Assembly (NCBI GenBank): GCA_001544595.2
Contig: FCOH02000015.1
Span: 62,001 to 126,000 of the forward strand
Reading direction: 5' to 3'
Source: Caballeronia peredens
GTDB taxonomy: Bacteria; Pseudomonadota; Gammaproteobacteria; Burkholderiales; Burkholderiaceae
Length of the DNA stretch: 64,000 nucleotides
Under the pieces are notes generated by a model. The model saw only the letters and a list, made by a program, of their open reading frames with translations, had not been told where the DNA came from and ran no database searches. This document shows, piece by piece, positions 19,901 to 29,317 of this stretch (within the stretch, counting starts at the first letter, position 1; every line of letters starts with the position of its first letter). The position numbers and the translations under genes are program-made.

Positions 19901-22900
19901 CGACATTGCCAGGCTCTTTCACGTGGGCATCGCAGGAGACGATGCCGTGGTCGTCGCTCTTGCCGCTGCACAGCGTGCCGAGATCCTTGATTTCGGTGTG
20001 ATTGTCGTATGCATAGAAGCCGCCGACCATGCGCTTGCGCGAACTCGACATGGCGCGCGCAATCGCCTTGATCTCGATGGCGACACCCGCACGCGGCTTG
20101 CCCTGCAGATCGAGCGCGAGCGCCTGCACCGGCAGCGCGCCGCCGACCGACACCCAGTGTCCCGCCTTCACGCCGACGGCCACCGCGGCCGGCCAGAGCG
20201 TGGTGCCGCCGCTGATGGTCTGAATCTCGCCGTTCGGGTCGGCGAAGCTCGCTTCGAGCGCGAGACGCTTCGGCGATTCGACCGCTGGCAGCGGCTTCAC
20301 CGTGAGCTTGCCGGCGCCGTCGCGGTCGAGCGTGAGGCGTAGCTTGTCGGCGATGAGCTTGGTCGTGGCGTTGTCCTGCTGCTCGCTGTCTTCGTCCTCG
20401 GCGGGCGCGCTCGCGCCGTCGTTCGCGGGCTTGCGATAGGGCGCGAAGCTGAATGCCTCGTACTGCGAAGCGAACGGCGGCGAGGTGTCGCGCACGAGCG
20501 CGGAGACCTGCACCGGCAGATTCGACGCCGGTCCACCCTGCACGTATTCGAGCCGCACCGCGACCGGCGCCTCCTGCGCCGCGACGAGTCCGGGCGAGCC
20601 GGAGTCGCCGGCGGCGATCGAGCCTTTGAATACCGGCAGACGAAACTCCTCGACGCGGAAGCTGCCCGATTCATACGACTGCGTGACGGCGTTGTCGTTG
20701 TCGCCGTCATCGTCGCTGCCGTTGCTGCTGTCGCCGGACGTCGCCGCGCCGTTGTCGAGCGTCACGCTGTATTCGCCGAGCTTCGCCGCGGCGGGCACGG
20801 TGAACGTGGAGTCGGCGCTGTGATCCGCCGCCCACTTGAGCGGCAGATGCCAGGTCTGGCCGCTGCCGACGTGCCGGATCGTCACGCGGCCCGGATAGCT
20901 CGACGCAAACGCAAAGCCGTTCAACGTTTCGACGCGCAGCAGATGCTTCATCGACACCGTTTCGCCCGCGCGCAGCAGCGTGCGGTCGAACACGGTATGC
21001 GCCTGTGTCGTGCGCGCGGCGCTCATGTCGGTCGGCACGTTGAAACGCCACGATTCGATGCCGCGATTCCAGTCCGACATCGCGAACGCCATGTCCGGAC
21101 CGGTGACGGGATCGTTCACGCGCGCCGACACGAAGAAGCCGCCCCACGCGAGACTGTGCTCGTTGCATGTGCGTGCGGCCGCGAGCGTCTTGCCGATTTT
21201 CGCGATGCCTTGCGCATCGGTTTTCGCCGTGGCGATTTCGTCGCCGTTGCAGTCGGTCACGCGCACTTGCGCGTTCGCGACGGGCTTGCCCTTGTCGAGC
21301 GTCGTGACCCACACGAGGCTGTTCTCGCGGCCCTGCTTGAAATGTACGCCGAGATTGGTGACGAGCACGGACGTGCGCACGTACATCGCCTGATCCTTGC
21401 CGAGCAGCGACGCGCCGAGCGCGGGCGAACGCAGTTCGACGACATAGAAGCCCGGCTTCGTGAGCGGAATGCCGACGACTTCGAAGGGCCGCAGCGCTTT
21501 CGGATCGGCGGCGGGCAGCGTGAGCGCCTCGACGCCCGCGCGCTTCGCGAGCATCGACAGCGAGCGGATGTCGATCTGCGGATCTTTCGACACCGAACCG
21601 TCGCTGTTCGGAATGACGACCGGCCGAATGCCGTTGGCGAGCATCTCCGGCATGCGTTCCTCGATCGTCGAGCGTGACATCGAGATGCCGTCGAACTGAT
21701 CGACTGCGCGCATCCACTGGCGGATGTCGGTATCGGCGTCGAGCTTGAGCTTCGTGATCTGCGAGGTGCCCGAATCGAGCCCCTGCACATGGAGATCCGA
21801 TTCGACATGGCGCAGCGTGACGGGCAGCATCGCGGGCATGCCGGGCTCCGCGAAACGCTCGATGATGCCGAACGTGCCCGACGAGAACTTCGCGAGCGGC
21901 GGCATCGGCGCGGTCGCGGTCTTGAGCGGGAAGAGATCGGCGTTGGCGAGCGTGCGGCCGCTCGCGTCCTTCAGGTTCGCGGGCGCTTCGATTGTCAGAT
22001 CGGCGTGCTCCGGCAGCGGCGCGGCAAACTCGACGGCGCTCGTTTCCGCGTCCTTGTCGGTTGCGTCGAAATGCGGCGAGGCGGCGCCGTTCGGTCCGCG
22101 CAGCACGAACTTCTGCGCATCGGCGCGGCTGATCGGCGCGCTGAAATTCAGCCGCAGCGGCCGCAGCGGCGTGCAAGGCGCCTTCGCGTTCTCGCGCTCG
22201 CACGAAAAACTCGCGGTAAACGGTTCGCGCACCATGAAGTCGAAGCGCTTCTCGACGTCGTTGGCGATGCCGCTCGGCCCCGTCACGCCCGCGCCGTAGA
22301 CGAGCTGCATCTTCGTCGCGGACGGCAACGTCTGCTGGCAGGCGAGCGTGAGCACGCGATCGCTTTCCTTCTGCAGCCGGAAATGGTCGAGGAGGGCGGC
22401 GCGCGTGGCGTCGTCGACGGCGCGCACGGGAATGCGGTTGCCGAGCGCGTTCGACTCGCACCAGACGTTCTGGAGCACGGAAGCCTGCGTCGCCGGGCCG
22501 TTCAGGCGCAGCACGAAAGCCTGATTTTCTTCGATGTCGCCATAACCCGGCATCACGCGCGTGACGAACGGGCCGCCCGTCTGGAACGCGAAATGGCGCG
22601 GGCCGGACAGGACGTTGCCCCCAACGGACTTGAGGCCATCAGGCAGATCGAGCGCGCAGCGCACGCCGGGCGGCAGGTCGCTCTCGAAGTCGAACGCCCA
22701 GGTTTTGGCGTCGATCCAGCGGCCCGAGCCCGCCGTGGCCGAAGCGGCCGCGCCGCTGCACACCACTTTGCCGGGCGCGGCGGCGGCCGCGTTGCCGAAA
22801 GCGATCATCGGTTCGTCGAATTTGGCGACGACCTGCCGGACCTGCGCGACCTTGCCTTGCGGCGACACGCTCGTGATGCGTGCGGCGTCGGCGCGATGCA

Positions 22901-22982
22901 TCGCGACGCCGAAGCCGAGCACGCCAATCAGCGCGATTGCGGCCAGAACCCACTTTTTTTGTGACGTTGTTATGCGGCTCAT
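16944..22982 (-). CDS. Bacterial alpha-2-macroglobulin (thioester type)
   Basis: Large periplasmic protease trap of 2012 residues, upstream of pbpC. The hallmark is the intact thioester motif CLEQ at Cys1533, in RYPYNCLEQQTSRALG, which in this family links covalently to attacking proteases. The N-terminus (about residues 11-27) is one hydrophobic helix with no lipobox cysteine, so it looks like a signal anchor or signal peptide, not the lipoprotein type seen in E. coli YfhM. MG-type beta-sandwich sequence fills the N-terminal part, and a C-terminal receptor-like domain ends the protein. It is longer than E. coli YfhM (about 1650). No frameshift is seen. Confidence 0.95.
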   Translation of the reverse strand: MSRITTSQKKWVLAAIALIGVLGFGVAMHRADAARITSVSPQGKVAQVRQVVAKFDEPMIAFGNAAAAAPGKVVCSGAAASATAGSGRWIDAKTWAFDFESDLPPGVRCALDLPDGLKSVGGNVLSGPRHFAFQTGGPFVTRVMPGYGDIEENQAFVLRLNGPATQASVLQNVWCESNALGNRIPVRAVDDATRAALLDHFRLQKESDRVLTLACQQTLPSATKMQLVYGAGVTGPSGIANDVEKRFDFMVREPFTASFSCERENAKAPCTPLRPLRLNFSAPISRADAQKFVLRGPNGAASPHFDATDKDAETSAVEFAAPLPEHADLTIEAPANLKDASGRTLANADLFPLKTATAPMPPLAKFSSGTFGIIERFAEPGMPAMLPVTLRHVESDLHVQGLDSGTSQITKLKLDADTDIRQWMRAVDQFDGISMSRSTIEERMPEMLANGIRPVVIPNSDGSVSKDPQIDIRSLSMLAKRAGVEALTLPAADPKALRPFEVVGIPLTKPGFYVVELRSPALGASLLGKDQAMYVRTSVLVTNLGVHFKQGRENSLVWVTTLDKGKPVANAQVRVTDCNGDEIATAKTDAQGIAKIGKTLAAARTCNEHSLAWGGFFVSARVNDPVTGPDMAFAMSDWNRGIESWRFNVPTDMSAARTTQAHTVFDRTLLRAGETVSMKHLLRVETLNGFAFASSYPGRVTIRHVGSGQTWHLPLKWAADHSADSTFTVPAAAKLGEYSVTLDNGAATSGDSSNGSDDDGDNDNAVTQSYESGSFRVEEFRLPVFKGSIAAGDSGSPGLVAAQEAPVAVRLEYVQGGPASNLPVQVSALVRDTSPPFASQYEAFSFAPYRKPANDGASAPAEDEDSEQQDNATTKLIADKLRLTLDRDGAGKLTVKPLPAVESPKRLALEASFADPNGEIQTISGGTTLWPAAVAVGVKAGHWVSVGGALPVQALALDLQGKPRAGVAIEIKAIARAMSSSRKRMVGGFYAYDNHTEIKDLGTLCSGKSDDHGIVSCDAHVKEPGNVDLIAVAKDGDGHAANASTSVWVTREDELWFGGENTDRIDVLPEKTSYEPGETARFQVRMPFRSATALVAVEREGIIETRVVELNGRDPTVELKVEDAWGPNVYVSVLALRGRIRDVPWYSFFTWGWKAPVEWARAFWYEGRQYQAPTPLVDLSKPAFRYGLASIKVGTASHRLAVSVSPDAKSYTVRSRAHVKVKVALPDGTPAPAGTQIAVAAVDEALLELMPNRSWDVLDAMLQQRAYGVETSTAQMEIIGRRHFGRKAVPAGGGGGHSATRELFDTLLLWNPRVTLDAKGEATVDVPLNDALTRFRIVAVAAVGAGRFGTGSASIQSTQDLQLISGLPPLVRVGDAFRAQFTLRNTTARTMRVVVTPRAGTLALDARTVELAPESSQEVAWDVTTPDVLGANSSASLAWEVSAAEQAGAAVAKPASDAVKLTQKVVAAIPVTVQQATLAQVDGTLTLPVAPPVDASKSGDGAVRGGIAVSLQPKLADGLPGVRRWFERYPYNCLEQQTSRALGLMDAAQWQGVLVKMPSYLDRDGLANYFPPADDERPTGSPALTAYLLAVTDEAAKQDRRFALPDDLRNQMAAGLANFVDGKIERKFWAPRNDLEFEKLAAIEALSRYGLAQPRMLGSITIAPDQWPTSAVLDYYAILSRVDGIPNRDEKRAQAEQIIRARLTYQGTRLTFSTERDDDLWWLMTGTETNAARTALVFADAPGWKDEMPRIVAGLLALQKNGAWQTTTANLWGALAVGRFSQLFESTPVTGHTSVQLGTSTQNVNWSTLPSAAPAPASATPATKSANTRSMMLPWTAGTLSLTQDGTGKPWATIESLAAVALKAPFAAGYRIAKTVTAVDPAVKGVLSRGDIVRVHLDIDAQSDMTWVVVNDPIPAGATILGSGLGRDSEAATSGEKQDRGAWPAFVERGFEGYRAYYDYLPKGKLQVEYTMRLNNPGTFGLPPTRVEALYAPSSFGALPNAPVVVKPLAAK

Positions 22983-23097
22983 CCATTCGCTCCGAGATTG
23001 CCTCGACGGGAAATTCTACTGGAGCCTTATGTCTTTCCTTTCGACGATGCAAAGCCGGCGAATTTATTTAAGAATCTTCGCGACGGATAAAGGCGCT

Positions 23098-24495
23098 TCA
23101 GAACGCGTCGACGGTCGGCAGATGGCGCGCGCTCACACGTCGCCAGTAGAGGAAGAGCCCGATGCCCGCGACGCCCAGGCTCACGGAATTGGCGATCCAG
23201 AAGCCGCGCGCGCCTTGCAGCCACTCGGGCACGCCGCCGCCGACGTCGAAGCCGAGCAGATAGCCGCCGCCGAGCCCGATGCCCCACAGCGCGATCGCAT
23301 AGATCACGGTCGGCACGAGCGTGACCTTGTACGCGCGCAGGATGAACGCGGTGGTGATCTGCAGCGCGTCGCAGAGGTGATAGAAGAAGATGATGAGCAC
23401 GAGCGGCATGGCGGCCGCGATGACGTTCGCATCCGGCGTATAGGCCGCGATCACCTGCGGACGCGCGGCGATCAGCAGCACGCCGTACACGAGCGCCAGC
23501 ACGCACGCCATGCCGATGCCGTGGCGCGAGATCGAGCGGGCGTCGTCGAAGCGTTGCGCGCCGAGCGCCTGCGACACGAGCGTCGACGACGCAATGCCGA
23601 TGGACAACGGCGTCATGTAGAGCACCGCGCCGAGATTGCCCGCGATCTGATGCCCGGCGAGCGTGGTCGTGCCGAAGCGCGAGATGAAGAGCGCCATGAA
23701 GGTGTACGACGTCACTTCGATCAGATACGACAGTCCCATCGGAATGCCCAGCCGGAGCAGCGCGAGCTGACGGCGCCAGACCGGCCAGCAGAACCGCGAG
23801 AAGATGCCGAACGGGCGGAAGAATTCGACCCTGAACAGCAGCGTCATGCCGACGAGCGCCAGCGCCCAGTTGATGAGCGTGCTCGCGAGCGCGCAGCCGG
23901 GACCGCCGAGCGCCGGAACGCCCGCGCCGCCGAAGATGAACCACGTATTGAGCGGAAACTTGAGCAACAGGCCGCCGACTTGCAGGAACATCACGAGCCG
24001 CGGCTTTCCGACCGCGTTCGTGAGCGAGCTGTAGACGCGGAAGGCGAGGCTCGCGGGCAGGCCGAAGGAGAGAATCCGCAAATAGTCGACGGTGCGATCG
24101 TGCAGTTCGGGCGGCGTTTTGGCGAGCGAGAGAATCGGTTCGGGATGAAAGAGCAGCACGAAGCCGATCACCGCGAGCGCCGCGGCGAGCCACAGCGCCT
24201 GACGCGTCTCCTCGCCGATCTCGCTTTCGCGGCCCGCGCCGAAAAGCTGTCCGGCGATCGGCTGCAACGCGACGAGAATCCCCGTCAGACCGATATACAC
24301 CGAGACATAAACCGAACCGCCGAGGCCGAGTGCGGCGAGGTCGGTGGCGGAGAAACGGCCGACCATCGCGGTGTCGATCACGCCGAACGCGATCACCGCG
24401 AGCTGGCCGATCAGCACCGGCCACGCGAGCGCCGCGATCTTGCGCACGTCGCTCAGCATGCCCGTCGTGGCGGTCGATGTCGTCATGGCGCGCAT
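23098..24495 (-). CDS. MATE family efflux transporter
   Basis: Multidrug/toxic-compound extrusion family transporter, 465 residues with about 12 hydrophobic helices. Typical stretches are ALAWPVLIGQLAVIAFGVIDTAMVG, ALGLGGSVYVSVYIGLTGIL and the central repeat LLRLGIPMGLSYLIEV. MATE proteins export drugs or metabolites, driven by Na+ or H+; the substrate here is unknown. The gene starts 4 bp after the stop of the glycosyltransferase gene, so the two are one operon. The pairing raises the option of a lipid or sugar substrate, but that is inference. Confidence 0.93.
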   Translation of the reverse strand: MRAMTTSTATTGMLSDVRKIAALAWPVLIGQLAVIAFGVIDTAMVGRFSATDLAALGLGGSVYVSVYIGLTGILVALQPIAGQLFGAGRESEIGEETRQALWLAAALAVIGFVLLFHPEPILSLAKTPPELHDRTVDYLRILSFGLPASLAFRVYSSLTNAVGKPRLVMFLQVGGLLLKFPLNTWFIFGGAGVPALGGPGCALASTLINWALALVGMTLLFRVEFFRPFGIFSRFCWPVWRRQLALLRLGIPMGLSYLIEVTSYTFMALFISRFGTTTLAGHQIAGNLGAVLYMTPLSIGIASSTLVSQALGAQRFDDARSISRHGIGMACVLALVYGVLLIAARPQVIAAYTPDANVIAAAMPLVLIIFFYHLCDALQITTAFILRAYKVTLVPTVIYAIALWGIGLGGGYLLGFDVGGGVPEWLQGARGFWIANSVSLGVAGIGLFLYWRRVSARHLPTVDAF

Positions 24496-24499
24496 CGCC

Positions 24500-26263
24500 T
24501 CACTGCTCCCGGCGCAGGCTCTTCGGGCGCAACGGTTTCTTCGCCGGCGGCGTGGGACGCTCGATGCGCACGTACAGGCGGAAACGTTCGTCGCGGTCGG
24601 CGACGCGCCGGCCTTCCCACACGAGCTTCCATTCGAACGCCGACATCGACGACGGCTCGCCGTAGTCCGAGCGGTCCTGACGCAGGATCACGTCGCAATC
24701 CTCGTCGAATGCGAAGTGCATGCCGCCGAAATACGCGAACGTGGCGATCTGCGCGTCGCCCAGACGCACCGGCGAGATGCAAGTGTAGTCGGGCGGCAGA
24801 TGATCGGCGATCTGCTCCGCGACATCGCGATACGTCCGGCTGTAGTTGACCACCGGCAGCCACAGCGTCATGAGCAGCACCCACATGAGGGTGGTTCCTG
24901 CGCTCGACAGCACGACGCTGCGCCACAGCACCTTCGGATGGCGCGCAAGCCGCCAGCGCGCGAGCATGAACCAGCAGACCGTCACCGACACCGCGCAGAC
25001 GAACGAGATCAGCTTGAACTCGGGATGGAAGCCGGGCACGAGACGCGCGAGATTGCGGGCCATCGGCGCGGGAAAGCCGATCATGCCAGCGGTCCACACG
25101 AGCCAGACCAGCGAGCCGATGATGGTGAAGCTCAGCATCGCGAACCAGTCGATCGCGTTGATCGCGCCGCGCTTGAGCGTGGGCAGCGCGAACGTGGCGA
25201 GCACGGAAAGCGGCGGCAAGAGCAGCATGAAGAGCCGGTTGGTTTCGTGGGCCTGCAGCACGAGCAGCACGAGCAACGGCCCGATGATCGACAGCGGCAC
25301 GCCCACGTGCGGCGAGCGGCGCTGTCCGCCCCAACTCACGAACGCCCAGATCGCGAGCGGCCATGCGGGCCACGTGAAGAGCGGCAGGTTCTTGATCGCG
25401 TAGCCGAAGATGGACCCGGGCGTGCCGGCGAAGGAATAGAAGCTGTTGCGCCACCATTGACGCAGCCACCATTCGCCGTCGTCGGGGAAGAAATGCAGCG
25501 TCGGCAAGACCCACGCGGCGATCAGCACGATCGCGACCGGCAGCCCGTACATGATGAGCGGCCGCGCGCGCACCTGTTTCACGATGATCGTCATCGCGAG
25601 CGTGCAGAGCAGCAGCGCGAACACCAGCACCGGCGAACTGGACAATCCGACCACACCGATCGCCACGCCCCACACGAGCCCGCCGTGGATCGGCTTGTCG
25701 AGGCTGCGCACGAGGCCGTAGATGAGCATGGCGGTGCCGGCGAACTGCGCGAGCTGCGGCGTGGTTTCGTGACCGCGCTCGGCCAGTCCGAAGCAGGCGA
25801 GCAGGATCAGCAGCGCGCCGTCGGCGAGTGTCCGGCCATAGTCGCGCGGCTCGGGTTCGCCACCGAACGCGTATTTGAAAGGCTGGGCTTCGTCGCGCCG
25901 GCCGAGCAGATAAGCCGAATACCAGACGAACGCGCAGGCCAGGCAGAAGAGCAGCCCCGTGACCACGCGCGAGGCGTTGCTCGCGTCGACCCACGGGCTC
26001 AGCAGACGAATGGCCGATGCGCCCAGCCAGTACATCAGCGGGCCATCGGCGGTCGGCGCCTTGCCGACGAGATTCGGCAGCAGCCAGTCGCGCGCGTCGC
26101 CGTTGGCCATCGTCCACATCACGCCGAAACCCGCCGCGTCCTCGTTCTTCCACGGGTCGCGCCCGAACAGGCCGAACGAAGCGTAGGTGATACAGATGGC
26201 GAGCAGCAGCCAGCGCGGCAGGGCGCTGGTGGCGGAGGCGGTCAGACGAACGACAGATCGCAT
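24500..26263 (-). CDS. ArnT-like glycosyltransferase (GT-C, family 39/83)
   Basis: Integral membrane glycosyltransferase of 587 residues. After an opening helix, the GT-C acidic motif appears in the first outer loop: GRDPWKNEDAAGFGVMWT, then PTADGPLMYWLGA. Many hydrophobic helices follow. ArnT-family enzymes move sugars from lipid carriers to lipid A or proteins outside the membrane; the acceptor here is unknown. The ATG at 26261-26263 (MRSVVRLTASATS) is preferred; an upstream in-frame start would add about 51 residues without family similarity. It ends 4 bp before the MATE gene. Confidence 0.88.
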   Translation of the reverse strand: MRSVVRLTASATSALPRWLLLAICITYASFGLFGRDPWKNEDAAGFGVMWTMANGDARDWLLPNLVGKAPTADGPLMYWLGASAIRLLSPWVDASNASRVVTGLLFCLACAFVWYSAYLLGRRDEAQPFKYAFGGEPEPRDYGRTLADGALLILLACFGLAERGHETTPQLAQFAGTAMLIYGLVRSLDKPIHGGLVWGVAIGVVGLSSSPVLVFALLLCTLAMTIIVKQVRARPLIMYGLPVAIVLIAAWVLPTLHFFPDDGEWWLRQWWRNSFYSFAGTPGSIFGYAIKNLPLFTWPAWPLAIWAFVSWGGQRRSPHVGVPLSIIGPLLVLLVLQAHETNRLFMLLLPPLSVLATFALPTLKRGAINAIDWFAMLSFTIIGSLVWLVWTAGMIGFPAPMARNLARLVPGFHPEFKLISFVCAVSVTVCWFMLARWRLARHPKVLWRSVVLSSAGTTLMWVLLMTLWLPVVNYSRTYRDVAEQIADHLPPDYTCISPVRLGDAQIATFAYFGGMHFAFDEDCDVILRQDRSDYGEPSSMSAFEWKLVWEGRRVADRDERFRLYVRIERPTPPAKKPLRPKSLRREQ

Positions 26264-26464
26264 GCGAAAAGGCTTGATGGAAAACGGTCCGCTGATTCCG
26301 CGCTGGAGCGCGCGGTGGGGCTTGAGCAACCGGCATTGTAGTCGCGCGGCGGCGGAAAGGGCGTTTCGGCGGCGCCCGTCGTAACGGGGCGCAACAACCC
26401 TTACCGAATGCAGCAAACGAAATGCCGCGTGCGCGGCTCGGGCGGCGCGAAAGCTTGCGGCGAC

Positions 26465-26494
26465 AAAAAAGGGCAGCCCAGGCTGCCCTTTTTG
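26465..26494 (-). terminator. Rho-independent terminator of rpmE2
   Basis: A 13-bp stem AAAAAGGGCAGCC (26466-26478) with GGCTGCCCTTTTT (26481-26493). The run of Ts follows on both strands, so it is bidirectional in form. It lies about 45 bp after the rpmE2 stop. Confidence 0.9.
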
Positions 26495-26538
26495 CTCGAC
26501 CGTGGAATCCGGCCGTGGATCAGGCTCTGAAGCCCGAC

Positions 26539-26793
26539 TTACTTCTTGGTGGAGAAGCGCGCGAACTTGTTGTTGAACTTCTCGACGCGGCCGGCCGTGT
26601 CCATGATCTTCTGCTGGCCGGTGTAGAACGGGTGCGATTCCGACGACACTTCGATCTTCGCGAGCGGATACGTCTTGCCGTTGAATTCGGCGGTTTCGCG
26701 CGTCTGGATGGTCGAGCGGGTCACGAAGCGGAAGTCGTTCGACATGTCGACGAACAGGACTTCGCGATAATCCGGGTGAATGCCTTGTTTCAT
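26539..26793 (-). CDS. rpmE2: 50S ribosomal protein L31 type B
   Basis: Ribosomal protein of 84 residues. It begins [18 protein letters not shown] and has [20 protein letters not shown], then [10 protein letters not shown] and FARFSTKK. It lacks the zinc-binding cysteines of type A L31, so it is the zinc-free type B form. A terminator lies just downstream and the gene is monocistronic. Confidence 0.97.
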   Translation of the reverse strand: MKQGIHPDYREVLFVDMSNDFRFVTRSTIQTRETAEFNGKTYPLAKIEVSSESHPFYTGQQKIMDTAGRVEKFNNKFARFSTKK

Positions 26794-26946
26794 GGTCTTT
26801 CCTGAGATCTGGCGGTAGCCAACCCGCTGCGTCTTTCCTGCGTCTTTGAATTACACGCCGGCGCGAGTCACTTGCCTAGGGTCGAAAAACGGCGATTATG
26901 CCAGAAAATCAGTTGCTTGACATCTTTTTCAGTGGTTTGGCGCAGC

Positions 26947-27783
26947 TCACGCGTCGGGCGCCGCGAGCGCGCCGACGCCTGCCGGATCCTGCCGGTAGTA
27001 GCGCGCGAGCAGGCGATAAAGTTCGGGATATTCGGCCTCGAGCGCCTGGGGCGTGACGAACAGGGCTTCGCTGCACACGGCGAAGAACTCGGACGGATGA
27101 TCCGCGGCGTAAGGATCGATCAGCGAGTCGCGCTCGAAGCGCGCCCAGCGCCGCTCGGGCACGGCGTCCACGCGCGCGCAGAACTGGTCGTAGGCATTGT
27201 CGAAGACGTCGGCCCAGGCGGTCGAATCGAGCGGCGCGTGCCAGCGCCGAAACAGCGGCGGATGGCCATCGGCCACGCCCGTCACCATGTCGATCTTGTG
27301 CGCGAATTCATGGATCACGACGTTGTAGGCGTCGGCGCCGTCGGCCATCTGCGCATCTTCCCACGACAGCACGACCGGACCGCCTTCCCACGCTTCGCCG
27401 CTCGCGTCGTGCTCGACTTCGTGCACGACGCCGTCCTCGTCTTCCACCGTTTTCCTGATGATGAACTCGCCCGGATAGACGATCACGCCGACCCAGCCGC
27501 GGTAAAGATCGAGGTCCAGATTGAGCACGGGAAGGCAGGCCTGCGCGGCGACGGAGACGAGCATGGCGTCGGTCAGTTCGAGTTCGTGCGCCCCCGAAAA
27601 CTCCTTCTGGGCGATGAAGAGGCTCGCGGTTTCGCGCAGGCGTTCGAGATCCGCGGCGCTCAGATGGCCGAAGCATGGATACGCTTCGAGCGTGCTGCGC
27701 CACAGGGCGTCGTCGATTGCGTATTTGCGCAGCGCGCGCTCGCGCCGTTGCGCGCCGAACCAGCGGGAGAAGAGGTTGGCCAT
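26947..27783 (-). CDS. mtfA: Zinc metallopeptidase MtfA (M90 family)
   Basis: Protein of 278 residues of the MtfA (formerly YeeI) family, a cytoplasmic peptidase that in E. coli binds the glucose regulator Mlc. The zinc motif HEFAH is at 158-162, within VVIHEFAHKIDMVTG, followed by the C-terminal EFFAVCSEALFV segment with further family-conserved acidic residues. It lies between rpmE2 and rho, with rho upstream on the same strand. No Mlc homologue is in the window, so the regulated target is unknown. Confidence 0.9.
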   Translation of the reverse strand: MANLFSRWFGAQRRERALRKYAIDDALWRSTLEAYPCFGHLSAADLERLRETASLFIAQKEFSGAHELELTDAMLVSVAAQACLPVLNLDLDLYRGWVGVIVYPGEFIIRKTVEDEDGVVHEVEHDASGEAWEGGPVVLSWEDAQMADGADAYNVVIHEFAHKIDMVTGVADGHPPLFRRWHAPLDSTAWADVFDNAYDQFCARVDAVPERRWARFERDSLIDPYAADHPSEFFAVCSEALFVTPQALEAEYPELYRLLARYYRQDPAGVGALAAPDA

Positions 27784-27843
27784 CGGGTCGTTCGTTTCAC
27801 TTCGATAGACCGGATTGTACGGAGCGCGGTGCGGCGCGCCGCA

Positions 27844-27872
27844 TAAAAAAACCGCCTGACGAAGCAGGCGGC
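27844..27872 (-). terminator. Rho-independent terminator downstream of rho
   Basis: On the minus strand the stem CCGCCTG/CAGGCGG (27852-27858 with 27865-27871) is followed by a run of at least seven Ts, just after the rho stop codon. Confidence 0.85.
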
Positions 27873-27898
27873 TTTCCGGTCCGAAGCGGCGAGGCGGA

Positions 27899-29164
27899 TC
27901 AGCCTCCGCCGCGGCGCATCATGTCGAAGAATTCGGCGTTGTTCTTCGTCTGACGGATCTTGTCGAGCAGGAATTCCATGGCTTCGACTTCGTCCATGTC
28001 GTGGATGAACTTGCGCAGCACCCAGACCTTCTGCAGCAGATCCGGCTTGATGAGCAGTTCCTCGCGGCGCGTGCCCGACTTGTTCAGGTTGATCGACGGA
28101 TAGACGCGCTTTTCCGCGAGACGGCGTTCGAGGTGCACTTCCATGTTGCCCGTGCCCTTGAACTCTTCGTAGATCACGTCGTCCATGCGGCTGCCCGTTT
28201 CGATGAGCGCCGTACCGATGATCGTGAGCGAGCCGCCTTCCTCGATGTTGCGCGCAGCGCCGAAGAAGCGTTTCGGACGCTGCAGCGCGTTGGCGTCGAC
28301 ACCGCCCGTCAGCACCTTGCCCGACGCGGGCACGACCGTGTTGTAGGCGCGCGCGAGACGCGTGATGGAGTCGAGCAGAATCACGACATCGTGCTTCATT
28401 TCGACGAGACGCTTCGCCTTTTCGATGACCATTTCGGCCACCTGGACGTGACGCGCGGCGGGTTCGTCGAACGTGGAGGCGATCACTTCGCCCGCCACCG
28501 AGCGCTGCATTTCCGTCACTTCTTCAGGACGCTCGTCGATCAGCAGCACGAACAGCACGATGTCCGGATGATTCTGCTTGATCGCATGCGCGATGTGCTG
28601 AAGCATCACGGTCTTGCCGGACTTCGGCGATGCGACGAGCAGGCCGCGCTGGCCCTTGCCGATCGGCGAGATCATGTCGATGATCCGGCCCGTGACGTTT
28701 TCCTCGCCGCGCATTTCGCGTTCGAGCGGCAGCGGCTTGTTCGGATGCAGCGGCGTGAGGTTCTCGAACATGATCTTGTGTTTCGAGGCCTCGGGCGGCT
28801 GCCCGTTGACTTTGTCCACCTTGACGAGCGCGAAATAACGCTCGCCGTCTTTTGGCGTGCGCACTTCACCTTCGATCGTGTCGCCGGTGTGGAGATTGAA
28901 GCGGCGGATCTGCGACGGGCTGATGTAAATGTCGTCCGTACTCGCGAGATACGACGTCTCGGGCGAGCGCAGAAAGCCGAAGCCATCGGGCAGCACTTCG
29001 AGCGTGCCGTCGCCGAAAATCGTGTCGCCGGCCTTGGCGCGCTTTTTAAGAATCGCGAACATCAGTTCCTGCTTGCGCAGGCGATTCGCATTTTCGATCT
29101 CGAGGCCATTGGCCATCTCGATCAGTGCAGACACGTGCTGAGACTTGAGCTCGGATAAATGCAT
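27899..29164 (-). CDS. rho: Transcription termination factor Rho
   Basis: Hexameric ATP-dependent RNA translocase of 421 residues that ends transcription. The N-terminal RNA-binding part ([17 protein letters not shown], with [13 protein letters not shown] cold-shock-like OB fold) leads to the RecA-like core with Walker A ASPKSGKT (Lys184) and Walker [17 protein letters not shown]. The C-terminus ends [15 protein letters not shown] terminator follows the stop. trxA lies 259 bp upstream on the same strand, the common betaproteobacterial trxA-rho order. Confidence 0.98.
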   Translation of the reverse strand: MHLSELKSQHVSALIEMANGLEIENANRLRKQELMFAILKKRAKAGDTIFGDGTLEVLPDGFGFLRSPETSYLASTDDIYISPSQIRRFNLHTGDTIEGEVRTPKDGERYFALVKVDKVNGQPPEASKHKIMFENLTPLHPNKPLPLEREMRGEENVTGRIIDMISPIGKGQRGLLVASPKSGKTVMLQHIAHAIKQNHPDIVLFVLLIDERPEEVTEMQRSVAGEVIASTFDEPAARHVQVAEMVIEKAKRLVEMKHDVVILLDSITRLARAYNTVVPASGKVLTGGVDANALQRPKRFFGAARNIEEGGSLTIIGTALIETGSRMDDVIYEEFKGTGNMEVHLERRLAEKRVYPSINLNKSGTRREELLIKPDLLQKVWVLRKFIHDMDEVEAMEFLLDKIRQTKNNAEFFDMMRRGGG

Positions 29165-29260
29165 ACGGATTTCCCGCCGGGGAGAAGAGGTGCGACAGAA
29201 AGATTTGGGAGAAGAGGTGAGCGGAACCGCTCGAGACTTAGTACTTCTTGAACTCTTGTT

Positions 29261-29269
29261 ATTCTAGCA
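29261..29269 (-). promoter_or_regulatory. Candidate extended -10 promoter for rho
   Basis: On the minus strand TGC followed by TAGAAT forms an extended -10 about 97 bp before the rho ATG, giving a leader of about 90 nt. No strong -35 is seen. In related bacteria rho is autoregulated through its leader. Confidence 0.4.
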
Positions 29270-29317
29270 TAGCACACGCCGCATGCGCCTCGGGTGGGCG
29301 TGGGACGTGGCTGTCAG

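Noticed and set aside
17577..20342. A 921-codon open frame on plus over the A2M gene
   Set aside because: Antisense shadow of the A2M gene; no domain character.
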